Positions 11,214 to 23,162 of a stretch of DNA of 64,000 bases are shown here, piece after piece (position 1 is the stretch's first letter; each line of letters opens with the position of its first letter). The stretch spans positions 249,336 through 313,335 of the forward strand of contig NMRB01000016.1 in assembly GCA_002633025.1 (NCBI GenBank), written 5' to 3'. The notes under the pieces were generated by a model. That model did not search any database. It saw only the letters and a program-made list of their open reading frames with translations, and had not been told where the DNA came from. The DNA is from Notospermus geniculatus. Its lineage: Eukaryota > Nemertea > Pilidiophora > Heteronemertea > Lineidae. Position numbers and translations under genes: made by a program.

Positions 11214-12659
11214 CGCACTCAGACTTGTCACCAATTATCAATAACATTACGCCTATATTTTCTCTGCGACATACGATCTGCTGTGTTTTGCACCATCAAT
11301 TAAAGGTCAAAATTGTTGCTCAAGCATCTTGTAGATCACGTTTCTAATCTTGAATCAAAATATCACCCTATGTGGTACTGTTTTGTTGTCGAGGCCAACG
11401 CACAGATCAATCGCGCCCTTTTTTAGCGCGACACATCCCCTCCCCGGGGGCGCACATCGTCAAGCAAATGGTATCTGCTTTGGCACAAATAGTTTTTTCT
11501 GACCTGTGGCAAATGGGTAACCTCCAGAACCCCAGGGCAAAACCGAATGTTATGACTATTTCGACGAGAAATCATTAAAATCAATGATAAAGTCACTTGT
11601 GGGGATCGCGTTATAATCTTTTATAATCAATGATGAAATTGTTTACCTCGCATCATAAAATCATCATAGCTTGACGAATATTGATAACGTTTACTCACCA
11701 AAAGTGGTGAAGATAAGAACGGTTAATAATCGATCATCGAGGTTAATCGATTCTTTAACTCGTATCCATCGATAGCGGTTGCGATTAAGATGTCGAGGGG
11801 TGCAACTCTTTTTGCAGTATACCGGTAAGCTGGGAATCGGTGACATCACGACGACGTCAACATATTGCTGAATCTACCTTTAAATATTTACTTCCTAATG
11901 AGCCACGACTGACTCGACACACGCGGGTCTAATCAGATTATTGATGCTGGTGTAATCTATGGCTTCAGCCAGATAAGTAGGGAGGTAAACTTACTATACT
12001 ACTCTGATATTTAGATCTGACGTATGCGATACACAGTCTCTTTAGACGCGTACAGCCAACTGGTATTTGCTAGTCAACGATAATGCTCTCCACAGTTAGT
12101 CCATTTGTGACGGCCATGTTTCTATACCGACCAACTGGGGACACTCACCATCTTCACAAACGTGGACTTCATCCGTGTCCCCATTTGTGCAATATAGACT
12201 GATGTGTCCCCATATGACGTAAATACGTGTATGTGTGGCTGTGTGTGTTGGGGGAGGGGGTTGAACATCTTTGAACCTTTGCACAAAACCGATGGACTCA
12301 TCTTCAAATCCGACGCTGACAAATGGTGCCATCTTTTTCATAGCGAGACGGACAAGAATTTTAAGTTCCTTTTTAATTCAGCTCGAACCGTTTGGGTCTG
12401 GCAAGGGTTTATTCCATTTTTAAGATAGTCTACTTTTTGTTTACGATGTGAAGGAAAGGGCAAAAACCTCTAATGCCCTGGGTAGCCTCTCTTGGTCTAT
12501 CTGAGACACATGGAAGAACTAGGAAGTCACGTGTAAATATAGACGTTCCTTTCCGTCAGATCTGTCGCCGCGGTGTTCCGTGTCGGGTTTCGAGTAGCAT
12601 GTGTTGTTTACATGTACGGAAAAAGGCAGTTTTTTGGTGTTTGTCTCTTACATAAACAG
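11214..12659. other. No gene seen
   Basis: Overlapping ORFs on both strands at 12096-12430 are in a GT/CA-rich stretch and look incidental. No repeat family recognised. Confidence 0.45.
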
Positions 12660-12857
12660 ATCCTGATACGTGATTGGTCAGACTGCCACCACGTGATCTT
12701 TGAAAAGTAGGGGTGGCATGGAATGTCAGACAACGAACGTGTAGCGGTTTGATGATGTCTGGTCCAATCCTGTTACGCGATTGGTTAGAATGCAACCACG
12801 TGATCTTTGCAAAATGGTGTTGAAGGAATGTCAGATGACGATCGTAAGGTTTGATAC
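12660..12857. repeat. Two ~105-bp direct repeats containing CACGTG
   Basis: Units start with ATCCTGATACGTGATTGGTC (12660) and ATCCTGTTACGCGATTGGTT (12767). Each continues through ACCACGTGATCTTTG and GGAATGTCAGA. The E-box and CCAAT words are seen directly; any regulatory role is speculation. Confidence 0.7.
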
Positions 12858-15800
12858 CGGCACCACTTAGGCCTAAATTTTATTTTGCTAGCTGATTTCT
12901 CATCATAACCGATGCTGCCTCTTCTAATGAATTTAATCCGCTGAGGATCTGACATGATTGAACCAATCCCCAAATCGAATTTCTGTAGTCCCTTGAGATT
13001 CATCCGCGATGACTCCTCAACCAAATAAAATAGTGCAAAAGAATATCATGATAGAACGGAATTAAAGCGGGAGAAAAGCTCCGTCGGGGCGGAATTAGAG
13101 GTTGAGAAATTTCCTCGGCAAACTACAATCCAAATGACACCATTAATCCGCCTCATTTTTTCTGTAACATCGAATCTCGTTTCTTGATGGATGTATCCAA
13201 CTTTGAGAGATTTGAAAGGCTGTGTATTATCATGATTTTCGGTAAAAAATCGTTGTCTAAATTAATATTTTCCTGTTGTTATCCTTCACTGTCGTAGCAT
13301 CAATTAGAAGCGCAGGAAATGCAGCAGCATAAATTGTCACGGCAGAAAATCTGGTTTTGAAAACGTCAGAAAATCATGAAACGGAAAATATTCAAGAAAA
13401 ACTTATTACTATGAAGTCTTATAACTTGATAATAATGTGTAATCTAGTCACTCTGGTGAAGGAAGGGTACGCAGTGATAAAAGGTAAAGATTTTTTAACG
13501 GTAAAGCAAAATAATGACTTGAGCAAACCTATACTTGTGTCTCACTAATGCTGATATCGGTAAACCAAGGATGGTTGCATTCAAAGCCGAATACCAGGCG
13601 TGAGTGTATCAAAAAAGATGCTAAAGGGCAGGATCACTCCTTTCTTTTAGAGCAGTTAAATAGATATTGGTTTAAAATCGTATTCAAATAGAGTCACCGA
13701 TTTAAGTTTACCACTTGCTAAAGAGGAAGTGATTTCGTTTATGGTTAAAGCAAAGTCGAACATCACCAAGACCGCGATAATCCGGGCAAAGAGATGAAAG
13801 GTGAGGTTAATCCGGTCTGATCCACCACGTCACTTACAAGGTTATTATTGGTGAGAAAGTCATATTGGAGAAGTGAGAGATGTCTATGATGTTTAATTCT
13901 GGTCTTGCTTTGTTGCTTTCACCTTTCGGGGAAGCTGTGGGTAGTCAGAGATGAGGGAAAAGAGGCGGCTTGTGTTCGTAGCACACTTTGCTTTTTTCGG
14001 CATTGCATCTAAATGCTATGATATTTGACGTGCACTTTTCAGCGCTTTTAGAAAGCTCTTAGTGAGTGCTTTTCATACCCAAGATTCGGCAGCTTTTACT
14101 GCTTTTTGAATGAAATAGCCATGCGCTGGCAGAGAATGGGTTAAACAGCCCTGGACTTGTTAAGACAATTTGGTGACAAATCCAAGTGTTCAAATGACAT
14201 TACTCCCCCGGCTGCATACAGGCATAGCGTGATCAATCGATCACGTCTCATTGATAGCACCTTTTCCGCCTTAACCATTATTTTCATCACACCGGCAGCC
14301 AAAAACAAGGCGTGCGCATTGCGGTAATGACTGTGTCACACAAAGGAATGAATGCCGTGGTTGGCATGCATTATTGTCAGTGTACAAAGGAAGTGGATGA
14401 ATTACTTTGCGTAAGCACGGAAACCATTCTGTGAATGAATTCCGATTTGGCAAAATTGAGTTTCTTTTCCTTATTCTTGAAATTGAGAACAATCACAGTG
14501 ATTTTCTCCGACGTGTTTGTGACGTTTTTCGACTTCAAATTCTGAGTGATTCACCTCACACGCATTTGCAGCGTCTCCACGAACTGACTTTAAGAAAATT
14601 ACCACACGCGGAAAGAAATGCTCCATTCTAAAACATGCTCTCAGCAGCAGAAGGGGAAAGTTCTCATGATAATTCTCCTTTGAAACTGCAGACTGAGGTC
14701 TCCAACCCCCGCCTTCATCGTCTACTAGGTATTTATTGTGCTTTGGTAATAGCGTTTGCCAGCAGCCACGAAAGAAAATATCCACCTTTGCAATCCTGAG
14801 ATGAATCCAAATTAATAGTTCCTATTAGGCATGACAAATATTAGTACTCCTTTAGGAGTGCGATCACGATATGTAGATAGTACACATGGTGCAGTATCAA
14901 TGCCTTTGAGACCTACGCACGCAGCACACGGTCAAAATTTCCACCAAAGGGACTGAAATGGTCAATTACCAACAAAAACAATGGAAACAATTATCCTGCT
15001 CCGCTCCAGTTTTTGCCCTGGATTGACCTTCAATTTCCTCAAAAATACTAAAGACCATAGGACTGGTCTTCATCAATTTTTGGTTAATCCAAATATCCGC
15101 AAACAATCCAACTTCCTCTCACCAGAAAGTTACATGTAGGCCTACATCTGGTCAACAAAGCCCGACTTTTCTAACCAAACGCGCTCCGGAAAATAAAGAG
15201 CGAAAAAGTTAACCCCGGAAGTGACAGAGAAGAGGAATTCAGAGAGCATCACTTTACAAAGAGGAGAACTGAATGTTTAAGGCGATTGGGTGCAAGCCAT
15301 AAGACATGTCCTTTGAAATGCTAGCAACACTAACGAGTGACCTTTTTGCCAAGTATCAGGTAATCAACAGAGCCTTAGGTTACAGATAAAAACCTTTATC
15401 AGATTTTAAATATCGGTGTGATATCGGGTTTCAGGGTATTCAAAATGACCAGAAATTTGCAATGCTTGTCCTGAGTTGAAGCGAGAATTGTGACATTCTG
15501 ACCGGGCCTAGGTTGGGCGGTGCCTGTAACCCGTCAACAAGCCAGATGATCTGAGTTTTCTGCGACTTGCTCACCTTGCCATTTACTGAGTCGAATACAT
15601 CGCAGGTAGTAATACTGTATAACACAGGCTATCGACTTCAGTTGACACCAAACCAAAGGGACAGCTGATATCGGCCCTAATGGTGTAACTTTATTGTGGT
15701 TTTAAGGCCTGTCTACACTTATGAAAAAAATACTTAGAAAAGTTTGCAACAATCTCTCGGAAAATGTTTTTGAAATACTTCAGATATTTTCACATAGACT

Positions 15801-16466
15801 AGGCTTGGCAACACCTATCCGATTTCCTATTCAGTGCACGAAGCACGGACGATAACTGAGGGTCTCGGAGACTCGTTTGTTGAGAACTGAAGGGTTCCAA
15901 CGCCGCCCTTACCCTTTAATAACTCAGGCATCGAAAACCGTCCTGCGTCCCTGATCCAGAAGGCTGGGCAGGTCGCGTCGAGAATCAGTAATGAAAAACT
16001 AGACTATTTATGTACAATGTAAGATATACATTGCCAGTTAATGGACAGTGTACTTGACTGAACATACAGGTCTACCACTGGCACGTTTCGACTCTCGGTC
16101 CCAGGTCAACAAGTCAAACAGTGTTAATGAGGGTTTGGGTGTGCTTTTGAAGAACCAAAAGCAGAATTCGGTAGAGATTACGAGGGCAATGGACCTCTTG
16201 ATTTGGCAGGCTCACGGTGTCCGTATACTCAGCCAGCAAACGTACAGCCATTAGACAGGGATCGGTGCCTCCTTCATATCCTTTAGTTTGTGCAGTAGAC
16301 CACTTGACGGAAACCTTGGCCATCATGTTGGTCACAATGATGTAGTTTCGCCGAGCTTGTTTTCACGAGATACTGTACATGTTCATGTGCATTATGTACA
16401 TGGCTTTGTGTATCGAGCGTGCAGGGAGACAGCGAAAACTGAGGGTTTTTTTTATAAACACTGGCT
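12858..16466. other. 3.6 kb with no gene seen
   Basis: I found no conserved protein, tRNA or strong inverted repeat. The longest ORFs (13357-13548 plus, 14471-14785 minus) lack recognisable domains, signal peptides or splice support. An ACATGTAGGCCTACA word lies at 15133-15147. Confidence 0.45.
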
Positions 16467-16525
16467 AAGTGGCAGTTTTCGCAACCTACGACAATAATTG
16501 TCGTAGGTTGCGAAAACTGCCACTT
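16467..16525. repeat. Perfect 59-bp palindrome
   Basis: The arms 16467-16495 and 16497-16525 are perfect reverse complements (29 bp each) separated by one base. The centre reads ACAAT-A-ATTGT. Followed by a short TTATTATTATTATTA run. It could be an extreme fold-back element or a deletion product of a MITE. Confidence 0.9.
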
Positions 16526-16864
16526 ATTATTATTATTATCACTTATAATTATTATACAACGTTCAACGACGATTTCTTTCATTGCAAACCCGACGCGAAC
16601 AATCGGTGGCATTGCTAATCATTCGTTCATCGGCCAAACGAGCTGTTGAGAAAACTCACTAATGTACAAGCATGACATGTGCACGTACAGTTGTAGGCCC
16701 ATCTCTCTCCGTGGGACCTAACACAGTGGCCGACTACGTAGCAGACAAATGTAGGCCTATACGACCGCCCAATCTTTTGATGAAAGAAGATTGTGTGGTG
16801 GCGACACTAAATGAGTCTAAAATACCGATCATCCCTGCACTGACCCTAATAGATACCAGTTTAA
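16526..16864. other. No gene seen
   Basis: A 72-codon ORF at 16672-16890 runs into the neighbouring MITE, so it is unlikely to be a gene. Confidence 0.45.
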
Positions 16865-17047
16865 AGCGAATCGAAAGCGAAAAAATTTGATTTAGAAATA
16901 GAATTTGAAAGGGGACGAATTTTCAGGAAAAAATGTAAACAAAGTAATCCAGAATGTCAACAAAGAAATTTTCGTGCATTTTGATTGGCTGAATTTTGTG
17001 TTTACAAACACCAGCCAAATGTAAACAAAATCCGCTATCGATTCGCT
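16865..17047. mobile_element. 183-bp MITE flanked by TTAA
   Basis: AGCGAATCGAAAGCG at the left pairs with CGCTATCGATTCGCT at the right. TTAA is present on both sides (16861-16864 and 17048-17051). TTAA target duplications are characteristic of piggyBac-type transposition; the family assignment is inference. Confidence 0.75.
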
Positions 17048-17052
17048 TTAAG

Positions 17053-18846
17053 CAAAGATTTCATTATCACAACCTGCAACCATTAGAAATCATTGGATTC
17101 CAATAACCTATGTCACGTCGAGAGCTTCTGGACCCCCGAGGTGTCAGTTTAGATACTTTGTCGATGCCGGAGGACACGCAGTGAGGATTTTAATGCCGCG
17201 TGTGATATGGTTTGCTGGAGAAGGGAAGTTGGATTCACGTCGTCACTGCAAACAGCAGTTGACTGGAACTAGTCGAATCTGGAACTGAAAATCTGCTCAA
17301 TATACCACCTCGAATTGAGTCCCCAAAAGTTGAAATATTCACCTTTCTCGTTGTATTTTATGAGAAACTACTAGTATCCTTTTACGTCGAATTTAAAGTT
17401 GTGTAGCTATGTGTAAAGAAGTCTAAAACTGAGATAGAACCTTTTTAGTTCACAAAACACAAGTAACGACGCTTGTCTGGAGCGGACACCACAAACTTCT
17501 TAATGCCAAACAATCAACCACCGAGGGGAAGGGAACATCGGTTTTTCTTCCTTGGAGAACTGCAGTCCGTATCGTGTATCATTTTTCGAACGGGCGGAAT
17601 TGACAATTTGTACAGTCTATTACGTCTGCACTACAATTTCCTTTTGCAATGAATGTCGAGGACGTTTTTCAAATCCGTGCAATTCTCACCGACATCGTGA
17701 CCACTTAGGGTTCTCCGCTCGAAAGATGACTCCCTACAATTTGTTGCTGATCACACTCGAAAGCCGACTGTTTCTTCTGTCTGGCATTTCATGCCATGGC
17801 GATTTCACTTGAAAGTGTGCTCTGCAAGAGTACAGCACTTGAAAGTGCACTCCAAGAGAGCCTGCGCAGGCTGCGAGTACACTCATTCATTACGCCCCAC
17901 GCGTGGGGCATGGCCTGAAGAGCGACGACGTGGTATTTGCCAAACGATGATTCAGAACCCACAAGTTAAAATTCAGGATACATCTAAAAAAATTCAACAT
18001 TCTCTGATGATTATCGCCCTTTGATTAGCAAATTACGATATGAATATCTGATTACCAGCTTTTAACTGGAAACAATGTATTTGCCTACCGAAAAACGCCA
18101 CAAGGCTGCTGATATAGTACGCGTTCCTCACGTGCCTGGGGTTTGCCGCCCCCACCCAGATTGTAATTAATCTACCGCTAAGAAAGTATCTGATGAAAGA
18201 GTTTTGAAATCGATTCAATGATGCCTTGAAAGACATAACGACCGTTCGGAACGCCCAGCCATTAGATTCGATGTAAGATTGTGGAATACCCACGCTTTAG
18301 GTCTTTTGCTGCCCCGAGCAGTTTTTTAAAAAAATAAACAGAAGACTTGACACAAGATAGATTAATTATAGGCCTACGAATCAAAACTGACATTTTACAA
18401 CAAGTAAAGATTGATTTGTGAGGAACTGATCAATGATCTATGTACATGTATTAAAACGTTAACGCCGTTTACATGTACATGTATTTATCTTCGACACAAG
18501 TTATCAAAAATAGCGTTGACGCCAGTTTTGCAGTTAGCAGCGAAAGTCTAACCGAGAGTCTTTCCCAAAAAAAGTACAAAAATATATCAATATAACAGTA
18601 AAGTTCATGGCAAGAATGGTGATGGGGCGAGTTTTTCAATCAGCCAGTATTTCTCATCTCCTTGCAAAGTCGGCCCAGCGGGAATGTTCGTGCGCAATGA
18701 GCCATGTCGAGGGAGATTGTAGCGGTCGCAGTCCACTGGTAGATAGCATCACTCGAGTGACTCCTTCAGCCTTCCCGATGGACCGCACGTAGCTTTCGCC
18801 TCGATAACCGGTTATCAAATGCCAACATCAAATAGTTTGCGTCTAG
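17053..18846. other. No gene seen
   Basis: A 16-bp perfect palindrome (GCCCCACGCGTGGGGC) lies at 17893-17908, and ACATGTACATGTA runs occur near 18440-18485. No protein-like ORF. Confidence 0.45.
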
Positions 18847-18858
18847 TATATTTATAAG
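18847..18858 (+). promoter_or_regulatory. Possible TATA box
   Basis: TATATTTATAAG lies 31-42 bases before the ATG of the candidate ORF at 18889. That spacing predicts a start site near 18880 and a very short leader, which weakens the call. Confidence 0.3.
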
Positions 18859-18888
18859 AGGCGGCAGAGCGAGCGTATGGACAGTTGA

Positions 18889-19074
18889 ATGATCCTATCT
18901 TTAGCTATGGTAATCAAATACATTTTGATTAATCCTACAATCATGTTGATCGTTTCCGCGTCGGCCGCGATCCATCCAGGATATGATTACACTCGATCCC
19001 CGGTCTGGTTGTCTTCGGCAGAAAAAAGAGAGTTCTGTCTACGGTCTGTTTCCCTCAGCGAAGAATCGGAATGA
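18889..19074 (+). CDS. Candidate secreted peptide precursor (61 aa)
   Basis: The frame begins MILSLAMVIKYILINPTIML and stays hydrophobic to about residue 27 (IVSASAA), compatible with a signal peptide cleaved after an Ala-rich site. The predicted mature part starts near IHPGYDYTRSPVW and contains one Lys-Arg site (residues 46-47), followed by an acidic tail ending at TGA. Single basic cleavage site, no Gly before it, one cysteine: it matches no neuropeptide family I know. A TATA-like element precedes it. Chance cannot be excluded. Confidence 0.3.
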   Translation: MILSLAMVIKYILINPTIMLIVSASAAIHPGYDYTRSPVWLSSAEKREFCLRSVSLSEESE

Positions 19075-19527
19075 CGATGATCAAGCAGTCTACTCATAAT
19101 CCTAACGGAGACAGGGATCACACGGTGACTAAAGTACACCGAGACTCGTTCCCCTGCCCGACATACCTCAGACATCCACGTCCCCACTTTCCCGTCACCG
19201 GTCACACGACATCACGAAGCAGAACTTCCAAACGGACGAGAATTTCGAACTGTCTGTGAGATGATTTAGTACCATTTCTCCAGTCCCATCGGAATCAAAG
19301 TACATCATAGAATAATATACTTACGGACAATGTGATTATGACTTGCAGATGAAATGTATTAGCTTCTCTATACATGTCGATTACCTTCAGTACACGTATC
19401 ACTCGTCTATACATTTTGAAATGATTCTCGCCCTTGAGAAGCACCATCATAATATGCTGAGCAAAATAATGAGTATAGACGTCCAACATGTTTTGTAGTT
19501 TTGTTCTCTGAAAGCCTCCACACTCCG
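19075..19527. other. No gene seen
   Basis: A 62-codon ORF overlaps the end of the preceding candidate in another frame and has no recognisable features. Confidence 0.45.
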
Positions 19528-19875
19528 TTCGGCAGTAAAGGCCCCCACACACCTATGCGTTTCACTGCTTTCGGCAGCAAAGGCCTCCGCGCACCTGTGC
19601 GTTTCATTACTTTCGGCAGTAACGGCCTCTGCGCACCTGTGCGTTTCACTGCTTTCGGCAGTAAAGGCCTCCATGCACCTATGCGTTTCACTGCTTTCGG
19701 CAGTAAAGGCCTCCGCGCACCTATGCGTTTAACTGCTTTCGGCAGCAAAGGCCTCCACGCACCTGTGCGTTTCATTGCTTTCGGCAACAAAGGCCTCCAC
19801 GCACCTGTGCGTTTCATTACTTTTGGCTGTAAAGGCCTCCACGCATCTGTGCGTTTCACTGCGTTCGCAGTAAAT
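19528..19875. repeat. 42-bp minisatellite, about eight units, open on both strands
   Basis: Units read TTCGGCAGTAAAGGCCTCCA then CGCACCTGTGCGTTTCACTG. Because 42 is a multiple of three and units lack stops, long ORFs run through on both strands (19501-20007 plus, 19407-20030 minus). The right flank (CAGTAAAT...TTGTTATTTTCCAC) recurs at about 42893-42920, so the array sits beside a dispersed repeat. Confidence 0.85.
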
Positions 19876-20176
19876 CTATTGTTATTTTCCACACCTCGCT
19901 GCTTCCATATGGGCGTATCTGAAAATCGCACTGCAATTTGGACAAGTGTGAAAGTCTTGAACAGATTTTTACCCCTTCCACTCAGAGGGCGTAATCCTCC
20001 AATGTAGTGATGAGGCTTTTGATGTCTCACCAGGCCCCTGATGGCGTCAGTTGTTGTTCAAAGCATCTGTCTTTACATTGTTTGCCCATTTCACTTAACC
20101 AGTAATATCATTGGTTAAACTCTGAGGCTTAGGCTATTCCTTCATTCAAAAGAGAAGAAAACGCAAAGGATTGTGC

Positions 20177-20461
20177 CTAGGGTAACATGTTTGCAGCCCC
20201 ATGAAACGCTGTTTTGTCTGAAGTAAAAAAGCATATACAAGGACAAGATGCATTGTGAAGACAAATACAGCCATCAGCTATCTTCCACATTTCAATAATC
20301 CTTATGTGGTCATTTGAAATTTTCAACTGGCAAACATGAATTGGTTTTACATGTAGCTTCAGGCAGCTGACGGTTTCCTGCGCTGAAGTTTCCGAAAAAC
20401 TAGCCGGAAAACCATCGATTGTGTAAAACAATAAAACAAATGCACACAGGCTAATTTTCAC
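20177..20461 (-). CDS. Candidate secreted cysteine-rich small protein (94 aa)
   Basis: The minus-strand frame begins MKISLCAFVLLFYTIDGFPA, a plausible signal peptide with Lys2 and a hydrophobic core. The remainder contains about seven cysteines, clustered in VSC...HVC...GCIC and SCPCIC segments, plus a potential N-glycosylation site (Asn-Ala-Ser). I do not recognise the cysteine pattern. A TATAAAAG word lies at 20481-20488 but on the opposite strand, so it does not support this promoter. It may be one exon, a small secreted protein or chance. Confidence 0.28.
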   Translation of the reverse strand: MKISLCAFVLLFYTIDGFPASFSETSAQETVSCLKLHVKPIHVCQLKISNDHIRIIEMWKIADGCICLHNASCPCICFFTSDKTAFHGAANMLP

Positions 20462-20936
20462 AAATGCTGCGAAACACGAGTATAAAAGGCTGTTTTACGT
20501 TAAGTCCCAGGATGCTAGCCGGATTATGGACAGGTAGGCCTATACGAACAAAAAAACTTCTGTAATCGGACGCAAAACGAGTCGTTGACGTCATAGCAAA
20601 ATTCCTCTAAAAGACAACCAAGATGATGAATTAACATTTTGCCTGTATTTTATGCTTTTAGTGATTCGTTGCAGCGCTAATGCGGTTTTGAGAGAGGAAT
20701 GGAGTCGGTCATAATGTCTTAATTAAACCTTTTATTGACTTCGTTGAAAGATAAAGAGCTGTTATTCTGACGTCGTTAGTCGACGACGAAAATTGGATTA
20801 TACAGCGACAACTTGGAGCATTGAATCAGTGGATTTTTCTCTGTCACAGTGCACAGCAAGAGATTATGGTGCAGTGAACTATAGTGGACAGCTGAAATCG
20901 AAACCCCCTGGTACTAATCAGTAGTTCTTCATGCTC
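20462..20936. other. No gene seen
   Basis: Contains a plus-strand TATAAAAGG word at 20481 followed 30 bases later by ATG and, 18 bases on, CAG/GTAGGC. I cannot connect this to a protein. Confidence 0.4.
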
Positions 20937-20986
20937 GCTCCCTCCGTCACCGCAGGCAAACGTTTGTGTGCGGTGACGAAGGGAGC
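20937..20986. repeat. Strong hairpin, 18-bp arms
   Basis: GCTCCCTCCGTCACCGCA (20937-20954) pairs with 20969-20986 with one mismatch around a 14-base loop. It may be a small fold-back element. Confidence 0.75.
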
Positions 20987-20989
20987 AGC

Positions 20990-22597
20990 GCTGAGATCTT
21001 TTGATATTCTCAAGATTGTTCAGTCCGCTGGGAAAGCTAATCAAATAATAGCTACATAGACCAGATATATACCAATGACAGACAACTAGGTATAGAAATA
21101 AGAAATATTTTCCACAACAAAATGACTCTGGCTAACTTACATGTACTGTAACAATAAAAGAAAGATCTTTTTTTCACCGCCGGGGGTGACAGCCATCAGG
21201 AAGTCCATGGTATTGATATCATATGATGGAGCTTTAATTAATACAGGGCAGGTTTTTTATCGCCTAGAGCGGTAAAGGTCAAGAAAGAGAGTTACTGCAG
21301 ACGGTTCCATTTCTGACATGTCTGATCTCTTCTGAAGCTTTTCACGACGACTCCGTTTTCGTCATTTGCATTGTTCCCGATTCCCTATACCCTCTCTTTT
21401 TTATGTACACGTACACATGTACCTGTAAAGATGATAACTTGGCCCAACTCTTGAACGTACCTGACGACTCGGCTACCAGTTGTCGACAACTACAGCGAAC
21501 TCAGACCACAGGCTGGTTAAATCCTATTCTTCGTGTTAAAACACAAACATTATCAGTTTCACTAATTACATCTACATGTAAATGGGCGCATCAAAATGGG
21601 TACGCTTACATCTGTAACGGCACGTATCAAGGTGGGCGACTCGGACGGTTCGAACTAAGTAGTATGTCACGAACTCACCCCTGACCGTCTATGGCCCCCT
21701 TCGCCGGTGACGACCGCCTAACTTCCAGGAAAATCTATACTGTACCGTGCATTCAAATAAAAATTGGCGAACCATTCCTTTGGGCAATATGGTTATCAAG
21801 AATCCTCTCCATATATACGTATTGTTTGATATAAGCGGCGCGTTTAGGACAATAAAATATCAGGTATAGTCTTCTTGCCTATCTTTATTGTTCTAAGCGG
21901 CAACAAAACGCGATTGGAAAACAAACAGCATTCCACTTGGTGTGTTTTATGGTAAACATATCCTCAACGTCTGCCTTCTGGGTATAAAACTGTTTCTATA
22001 TGGCTCGGCTGACCATCTCATATACTGCAACATCAGTTAAGTGACGGAGATGTTATTTTGATGATCGGATACAGAACGTTGTGATTGACAGCCATAAGAT
22101 TCTTATCAGCAAATGGTGGTCTATCTGTACAATCCCCCCGGGCCGTAACGCCTTCTTCTACCACCAGTGTGGGTGTATTTTTTACACCCTCCAGTTTGAA
22201 GATGGAGAAATGGTGTGCTGCTAAGGTAACCGAGACGAACGTACGTCGCATCGGGTGTTGTTTCCTGATGTCAAGACTTCGATTGAAGTTCCAATCAGTC
22301 AGACTTCCCAACAAAGCGAGTTCAAGGAAAACTTGAATTTGAAACCAGCTCAGAGTACGAAAACCAGTATTGGATTGAGTCGTACAGTCACGTGTCGTAC
22401 ATCAAGAACAAAGCATTCTACTTAAGCATTCATTGTAATTATTTATAATTCAATTCGATTATAGGAATAAATTCGATGGTAAGATCATTTCTAAAATCTG
22501 ATAACGAGTACAAGTGCAATACGGTGTAAGAGAGGCTAGACAAGTAATCATGGCTTGAACAGAACCCGATTATGACTTGATCAAGGAAACGTGTATG
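20990..22597. other. No gene seen
   Basis: No conserved ORF. Overlapping opposite-strand ORFs at 22033-22336 are shadows of each other with no recognisable domain. Confidence 0.45.
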
Positions 22598-23162
22598 GTC
22601 ATCAAACCATTGTTACTTGGTCTGGAATACGGATATTGTCGTTAAACCATTGTTGCTTGGTCTTAGAATACGGCTATTATCGTTAAACCATTGTTACATG
22701 ATCTAGAAAACGGCTTTGGCCATCAAACCATCGTTGCTTGGTCTAGAATACGGCTATGTCGTTAAACCATTGTTGCTTGGTCTAGAATACCGCTATTGTC
22801 ATCAAACCATTGTTGCTTGGTCTAGAAAACGGCTATTGACGCATTCCGCGCTAACTGCGGGCACCTAAGTCCCACTTTTTCCGTCCATGACGTTTGCAGC
22901 ACTGTTATCCACTTGAAAAAGGAGATGTTGCAATCATCATTTCCATTTGGTCCTGGGACGGAAATGATGATTGCAACACTATCAAATCCACTGATAATTG
23001 CAGCGTTGCAAACGTCATTAATCCAAAAGGATGGAAAAAAGTGGACAAAAGTGTCCCCAGTTAGCGTGGAACGCGTCTATTGTCGTCAAGTCACTGTGCA
23101 GTTCCCTGACCTGGCATTTGTCGTCAAACAATTGTTTCTTGTTGTAGAATAATGGCTACGGG
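22598..23162. repeat. ~40-bp minisatellite interrupted by a MITE
   Basis: Six units of GTCGTTAAACCATTGTTGCT plus TGGTCTAGAATACGGCTATT run 22598-22838. Degenerate units resume after 23077 (CATTTGTCGTCAAACAATTG at about 23112). The MITE at 22838-23077 splits the array. Confidence 0.8.
22838..23077. mobile_element. 240-bp MITE inserted in the minisatellite
   Basis: The left end GACGCATTCCGCGCTAACTG matches the reverse complement of the right end (GACGCGTTCCACGCTAACTG). Internal arms also pair (GGAAATGATGATTGCAAC). TATT flanks both sides, matching a single TATT expected in an intact minisatellite unit. The frame at 22913-23152 is created by this element. Confidence 0.75.

Noticed and set aside
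19407-20030. 207-codon minus-strand ORF with repeated KRTGAWRPLLP-like units resembling a peptide precursor
   Set aside because: Created by a 42-bp minisatellite that is equally open on the other strand (19501-20007); no signal peptide, no Gly for amidation, and flanked by a dispersed repeat.
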